Shown piece by piece: positions 27,073 to 37,033 of a DNA stretch of 64,000 nt; within the stretch, counting starts at the first letter, position 1, and every line of letters begins with the position of its first letter. The DNA is from UBA1161 sp049520395 (GTDB lineage: Bacteria > Planctomycetota > Phycisphaerae > Tepidisphaerales > Tepidisphaeraceae), in NCBI GenBank assembly GCA_049520395.1, contig JBEKPV010000004.1, positions 6,483 to 70,482 on the forward strand. The letters run 5' to 3'. The notes under the pieces are model-generated. The model did no database searches and was not told where the DNA came from. It saw only the letters and a program-made list of their open reading frames with translations. The translations under genes were made by a program, and so were the position numbers.

Positions 27073-27245
27073 GCGGGACCAAACTTACGGCTAAGGTCTG
27101 CGCCGGGCAAGCAAATAGCGCCGGGGCAAGTTTGGTGTTTGGCAGGTGCAAATTGGGTTGACCGTTGCGACCGATGGTTTAAGCTTTGGTTAAGCGATCT
27201 GGAGGAAGTTCGCCGGCAGGTCTGTTTTTCGGGGCGAAGATAAAA

Positions 27246-30047
27246 ATGAAGGTGCATTGTCCATACTGCGCGCACGAGATGCAGATCAAGGGAGGGCGCG
27301 CCGGGCGTTTTGGTCCGCGCTGCGCGGAGTGTTCCAAGAAATTCCTGCTGGTGCTTTTTGACGATCCAGCCGCGGAACCTCTGGTAGTGGCGGTGGATAA
27401 TATGGAAACCGTCTCTGGAGACGTCGCCAAGGCGCTGGGGATCCAGGCGCCCAAACCGAAGAAAAAGGGACCCGGGGCGTCGATGTCGGGATCGCCGGTG
27501 GTGCCGTCGCCCGCGCCCGCCCCGCCGCCGGCGCCTTCGGCGATGCAGACCGCGCTTGCGCCGCCGGCCGCGCGCGGCGCCGATCAGACCGAAACCGCGA
27601 TCGGCGTGGAAAAGAAAGCCGCGCCGCCGGTGGCGGATTTAACGGGCAAACATCTGGGCGGGTATGAAATCCTCCAGAAGCTGGGGCAGGGAGGGATGGG
27701 CTCGGTGTATCTGGCGCGGCAATTGTCTCTGGATCGAAAAGTCGCGGTTAAGGTTCTCAATTCCCGGCTCGCCCAGGACCCGGTCTTCATCGCCCGATTC
27801 ACGCGCGAGGCGTACGCCGCGGCGCAACTCACGCATCACAATATCGTGCAGATTCACGACATCGGGGAAGATAAGGCATCCTACTTTTTCAGTATGGAAT
27901 TTGTGGAGGGGCAGACTCTGGCGGGCCTGGTGCGCGACGCCGGGCGGTTAGACGCTGAATCGGCGGTGGGGTTGGTGCTGCAGGCGGCGCGCGGGCTGAA
28001 ATTCGCTCACGATCACGCGATGATCCACCGGGACGTGAAGCCTGAGAATCTGCTCATGAGCGATCAGGGGATGGTGAAAGTCGCCGATCTGGGTCTGGTG
28101 AAGCGGCAGGGGAATGCGGAGGTGACGGTGACGCCCGCGCTGGCCGCCGCATCGGACGCGAGCGTTACCGGCGCGGCGCTATCGATGGGGACTCCGGCGT
28201 ACATGGCTCCGGAGCAGGCGCGGGACGCCGCCGGAGTCGATGTTCGGGCGGATATTTATTCGCTGGGGTGTACCTTGTACGACTTGCTCACGGGGCGGCC
28301 TCCGTTTTTGGGGCGAACGGCCGTTGAGGTGATCACCAAACACGCCACCGAGCCCGTCAAGCTTCCCGAGGTGGTCGCCGCTAATGTTCCCGCGAATTTA
28401 CCGGCGATTCTGATGCAAATGATGGCCAAGCGTCCGGAGGATCGTTACGCGAACATGGGGGAGGTGATCGTGGCATTGGAGGAGTTTCTGGGGGTCGTTA
28501 GCGGGGACGCCAGGCGATTTACGCCGCGCGAGGAACACACGCGAGCGCTGGAATTCGCGGTCAATGAATTCAACAGTTCGGTCTGGGGCGCCGTGCGCGA
28601 TAAACTCATTCCCATCTATTTCGCGCTGTGCGGGTTGACGGCGCTGCTCCTGGTTTATTTCGGGCATCTACAGGCGTCGCTGGGAATCCTGGCGATGGGA
28701 TTTTTCACCTTCGCGTTCTATGTGATCCTCAGCGGTATCACGCGCGGGACGTACCTTTTTCGGCAAATCCGCAGGTATGTTTTCGGAGCCGGCGTCTTCG
28801 ATTGGATCAAATCACTGCTGCTGGCCGGTGTGGTGGTGGGAGCGATCGTTTTGTTCGATTTGCACTGGTGGGTGCTTGGATTCCTGAATGCCGCGATCGT
28901 GATCGCCCTGCTGTTCCATTTCACGATCGACCGGATGGCTTACGATCAGAAACAGACCTACGTGATTCCCGTGGAGGGGATGCTCAAGAATCTCCGCCTG
29001 CGCGGGCTCGACGAGGAGAATCTGCGGCAATTCGTCTGCAAATTCGCCGGGGTTCACTGGGAGGAATTTTACGAATCGCTTTTCGGTTACGAATCCAAGA
29101 TGCGCGCCCGGGGGCTTTATCTGCGCGGAACCTCCGGCGCCGGTCGGAAAAAATGGGGAGCCTGGCGCGATCCGATCATCGCCTGGATCGAAGCGCGCAC
29201 GCGCTTGCGCCGGCAGGAGAAGGAACGGCGACATCTGGCCAAGGTGGAAGAACGAAAACTGCGGGCGCAGGGCGTGGCGCAGATTGACGCCAAGGCGCAG
29301 GCGCAAATCTCCGCCGGGGACATGCTGATTCAGGCGAGCCGGATGCGGCGTCAGATCGTGTCGATGCGCGCCGCTCCCACGGCGGCGCCCAAGCCCGCGC
29401 CGGCCGTCGCCCCCCCGGCCGCTCGGGGCCGCCCTCCTGCGATACCGAGGCCCCCCGCCGCCCCGGCCGTTGTCGTTGCAGACGATGACGATGAACCGCG
29501 CGTCCGGGGTTCTTACATGCAGCGCAAATACGGCGGATTCTGGGGCCTGCTCCTGGGCTCCCAAGCAAGATTCCTGGTCGGCATGGTTTTCCTGATCCCC
29601 TTCCTCTTTTGGATGTATCAGAATAATCCTCATTTTCTGCAAGAGGCTGGTAAAAAAGGAGTTGAGTCGATCAGCGGCGTGCATGATCAACTCTCGGGCG
29701 TTGCCCCCGATGGAACCGCCTCCCAGGCCGGTCCGACGCTGAACGAAAATCCCGAAGAATTGGCCGCCGGAGGTTCGCCGGCGGATCGATTTGTAACCCC
29801 TCAAACCCAACGCAGCGTTTTGGGGATTCTTGGCTCTTATCCGAGCGGAATGGTCGGTGGAATCCTCGTTTTCTCGGCCCTTTTCAGGGGTCGCAAGATG
29901 GGGCTTTACATGCTTGCGGCGACGCTATTAATATTATGTGGTAACTATTTGCATCTGCCATCATTTGGTCTGGTCAACTCAGAACATCTGGGCATGGATT
30001 TAGGTGGAATAGTGGCGCTGGGGGGAATCTTTTTCGGACGGGAATAA
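27246..30047 (+). CDS. Zinc-ribbon/Ser-Thr kinase with central and C-terminal membrane segments
   Basis: The ATG at 27246 gives MKVHCPYCAHEMQ; the open frame upstream is not conserved-looking. Layout of the 933 residues: zinc ribbon (CPYC and CAEC), Pro/Ala linker, kinase domain (LGQGGMGSVYLARQ, VAVKVL, HRDVKPENLL, metal motif ADLG in place of DFG, AYMAPEQA), then four hydrophobic helices (about 450-570), a basic Ala/Pro-rich cytoplasmic stretch and three more C-terminal hydrophobic segments. An active RD kinase by its motifs. Followed after 127 bases by a second membrane kinase and divergent from the FHA phosphatase. Confidence 0.88.
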   Translation: MKVHCPYCAHEMQIKGGRAGRFGPRCAECSKKFLLVLFDDPAAEPLVVAVDNMETVSGDVAKALGIQAPKPKKKGPGASMSGSPVVPSPAPAPPPAPSAMQTALAPPAARGADQTETAIGVEKKAAPPVADLTGKHLGGYEILQKLGQGGMGSVYLARQLSLDRKVAVKVLNSRLAQDPVFIARFTREAYAAAQLTHHNIVQIHDIGEDKASYFFSMEFVEGQTLAGLVRDAGRLDAESAVGLVLQAARGLKFAHDHAMIHRDVKPENLLMSDQGMVKVADLGLVKRQGNAEVTVTPALAAASDASVTGAALSMGTPAYMAPEQARDAAGVDVRADIYSLGCTLYDLLTGRPPFLGRTAVEVITKHATEPVKLPEVVAANVPANLPAILMQMMAKRPEDRYANMGEVIVALEEFLGVVSGDARRFTPREEHTRALEFAVNEFNSSVWGAVRDKLIPIYFALCGLTALLLVYFGHLQASLGILAMGFFTFAFYVILSGITRGTYLFRQIRRYVFGAGVFDWIKSLLLAGVVVGAIVLFDLHWWVLGFLNAAIVIALLFHFTIDRMAYDQKQTYVIPVEGMLKNLRLRGLDEENLRQFVCKFAGVHWEEFYESLFGYESKMRARGLYLRGTSGAGRKKWGAWRDPIIAWIEARTRLRRQEKERRHLAKVEERKLRAQGVAQIDAKAQAQISAGDMLIQASRMRRQIVSMRAAPTAAPKPAPAVAPPAARGRPPAIPRPPAAPAVVVADDDDEPRVRGSYMQRKYGGFWGLLLGSQARFLVGMVFLIPFLFWMYQNNPHFLQEAGKKGVESISGVHDQLSGVAPDGTASQAGPTLNENPEELAAGGSPADRFVTPQTQRSVLGILGSYPSGMVGGILVFSALFRGRKMGLYMLAATLLILCGNYLHLPSFGLVNSEHLGMDLGGIVALGGIFFGRE

Positions 30048-30174
30048 GTCCGCAAAAAGTTGAACGGACGGGGCTTAAGGATTTTGTTGCCTGTGGAGAA
30101 GGATGTAGCTAACCTCCACGCGATAAATATCTACGAACGTCGGAACGAGGATAACAAGAAGCGGGCGGGGCCGG

Positions 30175-33100
30175 ATGTCTCAGCCAAAACAGCGAGTCGG
30201 TGAATATGTATTGGACGAGCCTAACGGGCGCTGTCCATATGCGGAGGTTTGGCGCGCCCATCACCACATGTGGTCGGATCAACTGGCGAGTGTAAAAATA
30301 CCCACGGAGCCGACGTATATCGCCAATTTAAGCAGCCCGAGTTTGCGTCTTCCCCGGTTGCAGCATCCCAATATCGTTCAGCCGCTCGGCTTCGATCCGA
30401 CGGCCAAGCCGCCGTATGTCATTACTGAATATCTCGCCGGCGGATCGCTGCGGCCATGGATTGAAAAGCGCAAACTGACGGTGGCGCAGACGATCAACAT
30501 TCTGCGCCAGGTTCTGACGGCGCTTCAATATGCCTTTGAGCACGGCGTCGTTCACGGGGACATCAAGCCGGAAAATATTCTCTTTACGCCCACGGCGGTC
30601 TCCAGCAATTTCGCCGAGCATGGCTCGGTGAAGGTGTCGGATTTTGGCGTCGGGGTGGCGATGGCGCTGACGGCCACGGGCGGCGGAGCGGCGGTGGTCG
30701 GAACGGATCGAATGGCTTATGTCGCGCCGGAGCAACGCACCGGCGCCGCGCCGGACGTCAAATCCGACATTTATGCCATTGGCGTTACGCTCTTTGAGAT
30801 GCTCGCCGGAGAACGCCCCAGCGGCGCGGAGGTGCCCGGTGATCTCAATCCCGATGTTCCCGCGTGGCTGAACGACGTTTTCCGGAAATCCTATGCGCGG
30901 CGCGAGCGGCGGTTTGAAACGCCGCTGGAACTCTTGGCGGCGCTTCCGCCTGATCCGCAGGAGGAAGAGGGGATTCTGCGGCTGGCGGACGCTCCGCCTG
31001 AGCCGGCTCCGGTTTCCGTGGCTCGGCCTCCGGCGCGACCTCCGGCGCGACCGCCGGCGCCGCCGCCGCCGCGTGCCGCCGCCCCCCCGCCGCGGGCTCC
31101 GGTTCAGGAAATTCCCGTCGCCCCCCCGCCGCCCCCAGCGGCGCCCGAGCCGGCGGCTGCGCAGTCGTTCGGGGCTTTGGAGGTGCCGCTGGAGGACGAT
31201 ACACATGGTTTTGAAGAAGAGGAACAGGAGGCGACCGCCGTGGCTCCGGCCACCGCCGGGCCGGCCAAGTCCGCGATCCCGCGCGCCCCTTCGCGTGCCG
31301 AGCCGAAGGCGCTTTTCGACGAACAGGCGGGGAAGCAGGTTCGCACCGCCGACGATTTGCGGCTGGCGCTCAAACTGTTTTTCCAGGGTCGCCGGATGGA
31401 CGAGGGGGAATCGGCGAATATTCGCCTGCGGTTGATCAAATGGGCCGGGACTCTTTCCGGCGGTCAGCCGAATCTGGATCAGAACATTCTGCTCAACCAG
31501 GCCTCCAACCGCCCGCTTTACATCGCCAAAATCATCACGCGCACGATGGACGATCGCGAATACTCCAATAGCGCGGTGGTCGATCATCCGGCGGCCAAGG
31601 CGGTTCAAATTTTGAAGGACGATGATTACCGCGCGGTGGCGCATATATCGGGGGATGTGATCGACGACAAATTTATGGAAGCGGCGCCGATGGGTCCGCT
31701 GCGCAGTACGCTGGTCGCACTGACGCAGGACGCCCGGCGGCTTTATTGGGGGAGGGTGGCGCGGCAGGACATCATCCTGTATCGCGTGAACGCCATCGTC
31801 GCCGAATACGAATTCGACGGGCATCCGTACCGGGCGTTTCTGGCGGGTAATGGGCTGCAGCCCTTTGCCGATGCCGAGCCGTTCACGAAAATCCGCCAGG
31901 AACCGACCAAGCGCGCCGCGACTCTGCTGGACGGCGAGCAAATCCGACTGGGCATCCGCGAACTGCATCGCGGGCTCGAGACTCCGCAGTGGCAGGCAAA
32001 AAGTGGGGCGATCCTCAGCGCCCTGCGCGGGAAGCTCGCGGCCGCCTATATGGCCGAGGCGAAAGCTTCGTTCGATAATTTCGGGTGGCTGGAAAGCCTG
32101 GAATATAGCGGCTGCGCGGCGCAATTGGCCCCCTCCAGCGATGAGCCGATCCGGCATATCGCTAAAGTGCGAACCTACGTTTCGCGCATGCAATGGGCGC
32201 CGGGGGTGCTGATTTGTCTGGCGTTTGTGGGGCTGGCGATTCTTTGGGGCATGAGCGCGACGCCGCGCACGTTTGGGAACGTGGCGGTGCAGGTCATGGT
32301 GCATCCGTTTTTTGCCGGCGGGATCGCGGCGCTGATCGCCACGTTCTGGGCGGCGGCGATTTTGGATATTCGCATGGCGCGGACGGATGTCGCTTTTTAT
32401 CACGCCATGCTCCTGCCGACCGCGGTGGCGGGGATTTTGGCGCTGGCGGCGGTCTCGGAAAACCAGTTTCGCGATTGGAAGGTGGACCTGAACTGCGCCG
32501 GGGCCCTGGTCGCGGTGATCGCGGCGGACCTGCTGCTTTTCAAATATTTTCGCGGGCATTTGATGCGATCGCCGCCGCAGGGGGATCTGGTGGGCGATGA
32601 AAACCTGATTCTCTCGAAGATCGAGACGATGCTGGATCGGGATTGGGAGCGCATTTTGCCGCATTACCTGGCGCTGGACCCGCTCTATAAATATACCGGC
32701 GTGCAGGCCGCCAGTTGGCAGCATCCGGCGGTTCTCAGCCGGGGCGAGGAAGAGGAGAATTTTGGGGACGGTCTTGCGGTCGCGGAGGCGCCGGCGCAGA
32801 GCGATCCGAAAATCTCGCGGCTGGTGGCGCAGATCGAGCAGCGCATATCGGAATCGGCCCGCGGCCTGGCCGGCCCGGCGCAAATGCTGCTGGCGGTCAT
32901 CGCGGAATATTCCAAAGCCGCCGGCGCTCGGAATACGGCGGTGATGCAGACCAGCGCTTCCAAAATCGAACAAAAGGGGCAGGAGCTGACGGCGAAGCTG
33001 GCCGATTTTGATCGGCTGTGCCGCTCCCCCGCGCTGGCGGAAGCGGGGCGAAGCGAGCAGCTTCGCGCCATCGCCAATCGCTTCGCCCAGATGTCCGAGG

Positions 33101-33237
33101 GGCCGGATATCCAGCTTTTGCGCACGATTGGGGACTACGCACGCACGTTCCGCGCCAACCCGGCGGAAGCAATAGCTGCGTTAAGTCCGCTGGTTTTGCA
33201 GGCCGAGGGCGTGGTTGAGAGGCTTAACCTAAGTTAA
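30175..33237 (+). CDS. Large membrane Ser/Thr kinase with degenerate glycine loop
   Basis: 1020 residues. The kinase domain (about 8-270) has a glycine-poor nucleotide loop (LDEPNGRCPYAEVWRA), lysine in ASVKIP, catalytic loop HGDIKPENIL (Gly replacing Arg of HRD), VSDFG and YVAPEQRTG. A proline-rich low-complexity linker (about 285-330) follows, then a soluble region of about 280 residues unlike known domains, about four membrane helices (680-790), and a C-terminal helical, coiled-coil-like cytoplasmic tail. The altered loops suggest weak activity or a scaffold role. Same strand as the preceding kinase, 127 bases after it. Confidence 0.82.
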   Translation: MSQPKQRVGEYVLDEPNGRCPYAEVWRAHHHMWSDQLASVKIPTEPTYIANLSSPSLRLPRLQHPNIVQPLGFDPTAKPPYVITEYLAGGSLRPWIEKRKLTVAQTINILRQVLTALQYAFEHGVVHGDIKPENILFTPTAVSSNFAEHGSVKVSDFGVGVAMALTATGGGAAVVGTDRMAYVAPEQRTGAAPDVKSDIYAIGVTLFEMLAGERPSGAEVPGDLNPDVPAWLNDVFRKSYARRERRFETPLELLAALPPDPQEEEGILRLADAPPEPAPVSVARPPARPPARPPAPPPPRAAAPPPRAPVQEIPVAPPPPPAAPEPAAAQSFGALEVPLEDDTHGFEEEEQEATAVAPATAGPAKSAIPRAPSRAEPKALFDEQAGKQVRTADDLRLALKLFFQGRRMDEGESANIRLRLIKWAGTLSGGQPNLDQNILLNQASNRPLYIAKIITRTMDDREYSNSAVVDHPAAKAVQILKDDDYRAVAHISGDVIDDKFMEAAPMGPLRSTLVALTQDARRLYWGRVARQDIILYRVNAIVAEYEFDGHPYRAFLAGNGLQPFADAEPFTKIRQEPTKRAATLLDGEQIRLGIRELHRGLETPQWQAKSGAILSALRGKLAAAYMAEAKASFDNFGWLESLEYSGCAAQLAPSSDEPIRHIAKVRTYVSRMQWAPGVLICLAFVGLAILWGMSATPRTFGNVAVQVMVHPFFAGGIAALIATFWAAAILDIRMARTDVAFYHAMLLPTAVAGILALAAVSENQFRDWKVDLNCAGALVAVIAADLLLFKYFRGHLMRSPPQGDLVGDENLILSKIETMLDRDWERILPHYLALDPLYKYTGVQAASWQHPAVLSRGEEEENFGDGLAVAEAPAQSDPKISRLVAQIEQRISESARGLAGPAQMLLAVIAEYSKAAGARNTAVMQTSASKIEQKGQELTAKLADFDRLCRSPALAEAGRSEQLRAIANRFAQMSEGPDIQLLRTIGDYARTFRANPAEAIAALSPLVLQAEGVVERLNLS

Positions 33238-33274
33238 TTTGCCAGTCGCCGGCTAAAGGCCTACGCTTTTAGCG

Positions 33275-34303
33275 ATGAGCAGCGCCCCCGCCGCCCCCCC
33301 GCCGCCGCCCCTTCCGGCCTTCGCGCCGGCGGATCCGAAGGAATTTAACCGCCTTAATCTGGATTATCACAAGCCCATGCCGCGCCCGCCCGTGCGCGGG
33401 AAGATCGTCGATTTTCATTGCCACCTTCTGGCCGCGCGGCACGGTAAGGTTTGGTTCGAAACGGCGGCGCATTACGGGATCGATGTCTTCGCCACCATGG
33501 GCCCGTTGGAAGAAGCGCTGCATCTTCAGCGCGATTGGCCGGGCCGGCTTCATTTCATCACCGTGCCGCAGTGGCAAAATCCAACCATCGACGACTGGCT
33601 GCGCCGTTTGGAAATGTTCTACAACCTCGGCAGCCGGATCATCAAATTCCATATGGCGCCCGGCACCATGGCGCGGCGGCATATCCGGCTCGATTCGCCG
33701 GAACTGCGGCCCGTCCTCCGCGAGGCCGCGGCGCGGGGGATGATTTTCATGAGCCATATGGGCGATCCCGATATTTGGTATCGCGGGCGATACGCGGATG
33801 CGTCTCAATTCGGCACCCGCGACGAGCATTACAAAATGTGGGCCGATGTCCTGGAGGAATACCGCGACCGGCCGTGGGTCGGGGCGCACATGGGCGGCAA
33901 CCCGGAGGATTTGCATCGCCTGCAAAATCTGCTGGACCGATTTCCCAATTTATATCTGGATAACAGCGCGACGCGATGGATGGTGCGCGAGATCAGTCTT
34001 CGCCGGGAGGAGGCCCGCGCGTTTCTGATTCGCAACGCCGATCGGATTTTGCTGGGGACGGATCAGGTAAGCGGGGATGACCGCGGGTTTGATTTCCTGG
34101 CGAGCCGATTTTGGGCGCATCGGATGTTGTGGGAGAGCGATTATTCGGGGCCGAGTCCGATTGCCGACCCCGATCTTCCGCCGGACCAGCAGCCGCAATT
34201 GCGGGGGCTGGCGCTACCGATCGACGTGCTGCAGAAGATTTATCACGACAATGCCGCCAGGCTGCTGGGCCGCGTGGGAGCGGCCGCGGAATTGGGGTTG
34301 TGA
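33275..34303 (+). CDS. Amidohydrolase-family (amidohydrolase_2) metal-dependent hydrolase
   Basis: 342 residues after a Pro/Ala-rich start. TIM-barrel landmarks: VDFHCHLLA (first metal site), IIKFHMAPG, MIFMSHMGDPD, VGAHMGGNPEDLHRL, LYLDNSATRW and RILLGTDQVSG (C-terminal Asp). This matches the 2-amino-3-carboxymuconate-semialdehyde-decarboxylase-like branch; the substrate is unknown. It lies 37 bases after the second kinase and its stop codon abuts that of the convergent lipoprotein gene. Confidence 0.82.
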   Translation: MSSAPAAPPPPPLPAFAPADPKEFNRLNLDYHKPMPRPPVRGKIVDFHCHLLAARHGKVWFETAAHYGIDVFATMGPLEEALHLQRDWPGRLHFITVPQWQNPTIDDWLRRLEMFYNLGSRIIKFHMAPGTMARRHIRLDSPELRPVLREAAARGMIFMSHMGDPDIWYRGRYADASQFGTRDEHYKMWADVLEEYRDRPWVGAHMGGNPEDLHRLQNLLDRFPNLYLDNSATRWMVREISLRREEARAFLIRNADRILLGTDQVSGDDRGFDFLASRFWAHRMLWESDYSGPSPIADPDLPPDQQPQLRGLALPIDVLQKIYHDNAARLLGRVGAAAELGL

Positions 34304-34750
34304 TTACTCCGCGGTTGCGGTGACGGGGTAGAGTTTGCCGTCATGGAAAATCTCGACGGTCTGGAGCGGGTTGCGGCCGCCGAGGGTTTCGAAGTGATGG
34401 CCGTCGCGGTCGTAGAACATGGTGAAATCGAGTTTCTCATCGACCATATTTTTCCATTCGGGGACGTAAACGACGTAGAGATGATTGATCCAGACCTCGA
34501 CGTTATTCCAGTCCTGGTTGCTGAGATTGACGACATCCAGGCGTTTGGACATGAGTTCATATTCGCCGCGCGCTTGGGTGGAGTCGCCGCGCGGGGCGTC
34601 GGCCTCGAAATTCCGCTTGGCGGCGTCGGCGGCGAATTCGGTGGAACTCTTGTTTAGATTTCCATCCGGATTCGGGATCACCGAAACCACCCCATCGGTC
34701 GAACAGCCTGCCAGACCCAATCCCAACGCCAGGAGCACCAGATATTTCAT
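34304..34750 (-). CDS. Small lipoprotein with C-terminal YcfL-like domain
   Basis: ATG at 34750 follows AGAGG by 6 bases and gives MKYLVLLALGLGLAGC, a clean lipobox. The mature part of about 130 residues has RLDVVNLSNQDWNNVEVWINHLYVVYVPEW and ends with VEIFHDGKLYPVTATAE, suggesting a small beta-sandwich. The domain name is a guess; no function assigned. Last gene of the purH-trmB operon (62-base gap after trmB). Confidence 0.6.
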   Translation of the reverse strand: MKYLVLLALGLGLAGCSTDGVVSVIPNPDGNLNKSSTEFAADAAKRNFEADAPRGDSTQARGEYELMSKRLDVVNLSNQDWNNVEVWINHLYVVYVPEWKNMVDEKLDFTMFYDRDGHHFETLGGRNPLQTVEIFHDGKLYPVTATAE

Positions 34751-34812
34751 GCGCAACCTCTGTAAAGTCCCGTGTTGTTATCGGACGAATGGGCGGCGGA
34801 GGTTGAATCAAT

Positions 34813-35433
34813 TTAGTCGATTTTATTGGCCGCCAGGGCGAAGAAGGGGCGGCCGGCGCGGCGGTATTTGCGCTCGAAATTGGTGCCGGCGATTTCTCCC
34901 TCGACGGCTCCGGCGAGGGAGTAAGGCGTTTCCTGTAATCCCGATCCCGCGATGACTTGCTGAATCTGCGAAAAGTAATCAGCATGATCGGTGACCATGC
35001 GCGTGATTCCCGCCGGGCACAGAACGCGGCGGACTTCGGCGATGAAGGCCGGCTGAATCAGCCGCCGCTTGTGGTGCCGTTTTTTGGGCCACGGATCGGG
35101 GAAATAGATGTGCACCGCCGCCAGCGAGCCGCTGGTCACAAATTCGCGCAGGAAGAAGAAAGCCTCGGCGCGGATGGTGCGGGCGTTGAGGCAATGGTTT
35201 CGCCGAAGCCGGTCGCTGGCATAGCGCCAGAACCAGCGGGCGTATTCGACGCCGAAGAAATTCGTGTCCGGCCGCGTCTTGGCCTGGCCGACGAGAAACG
35301 TTCCCTTGCCCATTCCGATTTCCAATTCCACCGGGTGATCGTTGCCGAAAAGTTCCCGCCAGACGATGGGCCTGGCCAGCGTTTCCACGTCCAGGCCGAT
35401 CGGCTCGACCACCAATTCGCGTGTCGATTGCAT
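34813..35433 (-). CDS. trmB: tRNA (guanine-N7-)-methyltransferase
   Basis: 206 residues. SAM-binding motif LEIGMGKGTFL, NFFGVEYARWFW, and the family hallmark YFPDPWPKKRHHKRRL are present; GTNFERKYRRAGRPFF near the end matches the conserved TxFE tRNA-contact segment. Methylates G46 in the variable loop of tRNAs. Six bases separate it from purH upstream, so the two are almost certainly co-transcribed. Confidence 0.93.
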   Translation of the reverse strand: MQSTRELVVEPIGLDVETLARPIVWRELFGNDHPVELEIGMGKGTFLVGQAKTRPDTNFFGVEYARWFWRYASDRLRRNHCLNARTIRAEAFFFLREFVTSGSLAAVHIYFPDPWPKKRHHKRRLIQPAFIAEVRRVLCPAGITRMVTDHADYFSQIQQVIAGSGLQETPYSLAGAVEGEIAGTNFERKYRRAGRPFFALAANKID

Positions 35434-35439
35434 AACGAT

Positions 35440-37029
35440 TCAATGCTTGAAGTGGCGCCGCCCGGTCAGCACCAGTGCCGCGCCGCGGGAATCGACCAGG
35501 TCGATGGTTTCCTGATCCTTCAGCGATCCGCCGGGGTGAACGATGGCGGTAACGCCGGCGTCGAGCAAAAGCCGCGGCCCGTCCGGGAACGGGAAAAACG
35601 CGTCGCTGGCGGCGACGGAACCGGCGACATTCCCGGCGGCTTTTTCGATCGCCAGCCTCGCGGCGCTGGGCCGGTCCATTTGCCCCGCCCCCGCCCCCAG
35701 CAGCATGCGATTCTTGCACACGACAATCGCGTTGCTTTTGACGTGTTTGCACACGAGCCAGGCGAATTTCAGATCGACCAGTTCCTCGTGGGTGGGCTTT
35801 CGGCGCGAGACGATTTTCCAGGCCACCTCATCAATTCCCGCCAGATCGCGTTTTTGCACCAGGTATCCGCCGGCAATTTTGTGCATGTGCCATTCCGCGG
35901 CGTCGCGCTCCCCCAGCGGGCCGACAGCCAGGAGGCGGACATTTTTCCATCGATCCTTCAGCAGCGCCAGCGCATCGTCGTCGAACCCCGGCGCGACGAT
36001 GACTTCCAGAAGTTTGTCGATGGAGACGATCGCCTCGGCGGCGGGGAGATCGACCGGGCGGTTTAGCGCCACGATTCCGCCGAACGCCGCCAGCGGGTCT
36101 CCCTCGAAGGCGCGGCCGAATGCGGTGGCGACGTCGTGCGCCTCGGCGCAGCCGCACGGCGTCGTGTGTTTCACGATGCAGGCCGCCGGCTCGGAAAATT
36201 CCTTCACGCACGAGAGCGCCCCGTCGGCATCGAGCAGATTGATGTAGGACAATTCCTTCCCGTGCAATTGCGTCGCGCGGGCGACGGAGGCCTCGGCGCT
36301 TTTGCGATCGTCCACATAGAGCGCCCCAGGCTGATGCGGATTCTCGCCGTAACGCAGGACCTGTTTGCGCGTCAGATTCAATTCCATCCGCTCCGGAAGC
36401 GCCTGGGGCGATTCGTTCGGCTCCTCCAGTTGCTTTTCGAGATAGCGCCCGATCGCGGCGTCATAGGCGGCGGTATGGCTGAAGGCCAATTGCGCCTGCT
36501 TAAATCGGTGTTTTCCGCACGAACTACCGGCATGTTTGCGCAGATCGCCCAGCACTTTTTCATATCGATCCGGGCTGGTGACGACCAGCACAAAGCGGTG
36601 GTTTTTCGCCGCCGAGCGAATCATGGATGGGCCGCCGATGTCGATATTTTCGATCGCTTCCTCCAGCGCCACATTCGGCCTGGCGACGGTCTGCTCGAAG
36701 GGATAGAGATTCACGCAGACCAGATCGATCGGCAGAATTCCGTGCTCCTTCATTGCCGCGGCATGTTCCGGCTTATCGCGCAGCGCCAGCAAGCCGCCGT
36801 GAATTTTCGGGTGCAGCGTTTTGACGCGCCCGTCCATCATTTCGGGAAACCCGGTTATCTCGGAGACATCCACCACCTTTAATCCCGCGCTTCGCAGGAA
36901 CGCGGCGGTGCCGCCGGTGCTGATGAGTTCGATCTTGAATTCGCGCTGCAGCGCGCCGGCGAAATCCGCCAGGCCGGTCTTGTCGGATACGCTGATGAGT
37001 GCTCGTTGGACGGGGACCAGATCGGACAT
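35440..37029 (-). CDS. purH: Bifunctional AICAR transformylase/IMP cyclohydrolase
   Basis: 529 residues, normal for PurH. The N-terminal cyclohydrolase domain (ALISVSDKTGLADFA, STGGTAAFL, MMDGRVKTLHPKIHGGLL) and the C-terminal transformylase (RYGENPHQPGALY, YINLLDADGALSC, KHTTPCGCA, and the end PGGSLKDQETIDLVD) are complete. It carries out the last two steps of purine synthesis. It lies 4 bases after the beta-propeller lipoprotein gene and 6 before trmB. Confidence 0.96.
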   Translation of the reverse strand: MSDLVPVQRALISVSDKTGLADFAGALQREFKIELISTGGTAAFLRSAGLKVVDVSEITGFPEMMDGRVKTLHPKIHGGLLALRDKPEHAAAMKEHGILPIDLVCVNLYPFEQTVARPNVALEEAIENIDIGGPSMIRSAAKNHRFVLVVTSPDRYEKVLGDLRKHAGSSCGKHRFKQAQLAFSHTAAYDAAIGRYLEKQLEEPNESPQALPERMELNLTRKQVLRYGENPHQPGALYVDDRKSAEASVARATQLHGKELSYINLLDADGALSCVKEFSEPAACIVKHTTPCGCAEAHDVATAFGRAFEGDPLAAFGGIVALNRPVDLPAAEAIVSIDKLLEVIVAPGFDDDALALLKDRWKNVRLLAVGPLGERDAAEWHMHKIAGGYLVQKRDLAGIDEVAWKIVSRRKPTHEELVDLKFAWLVCKHVKSNAIVVCKNRMLLGAGAGQMDRPSAARLAIEKAAGNVAGSVAASDAFFPFPDGPRLLLDAGVTAIVHPGGSLKDQETIDLVDSRGAALVLTGRRHFKH

Positions 37030-37033
37030 GGCT

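Noticed and set aside
30328..32973. Minus-strand open frame of 881 codons opposite the large kinase
   Set aside because: Arg/Pro-rich shadow with no recognisable domain; the plus strand has full kinase motifs.
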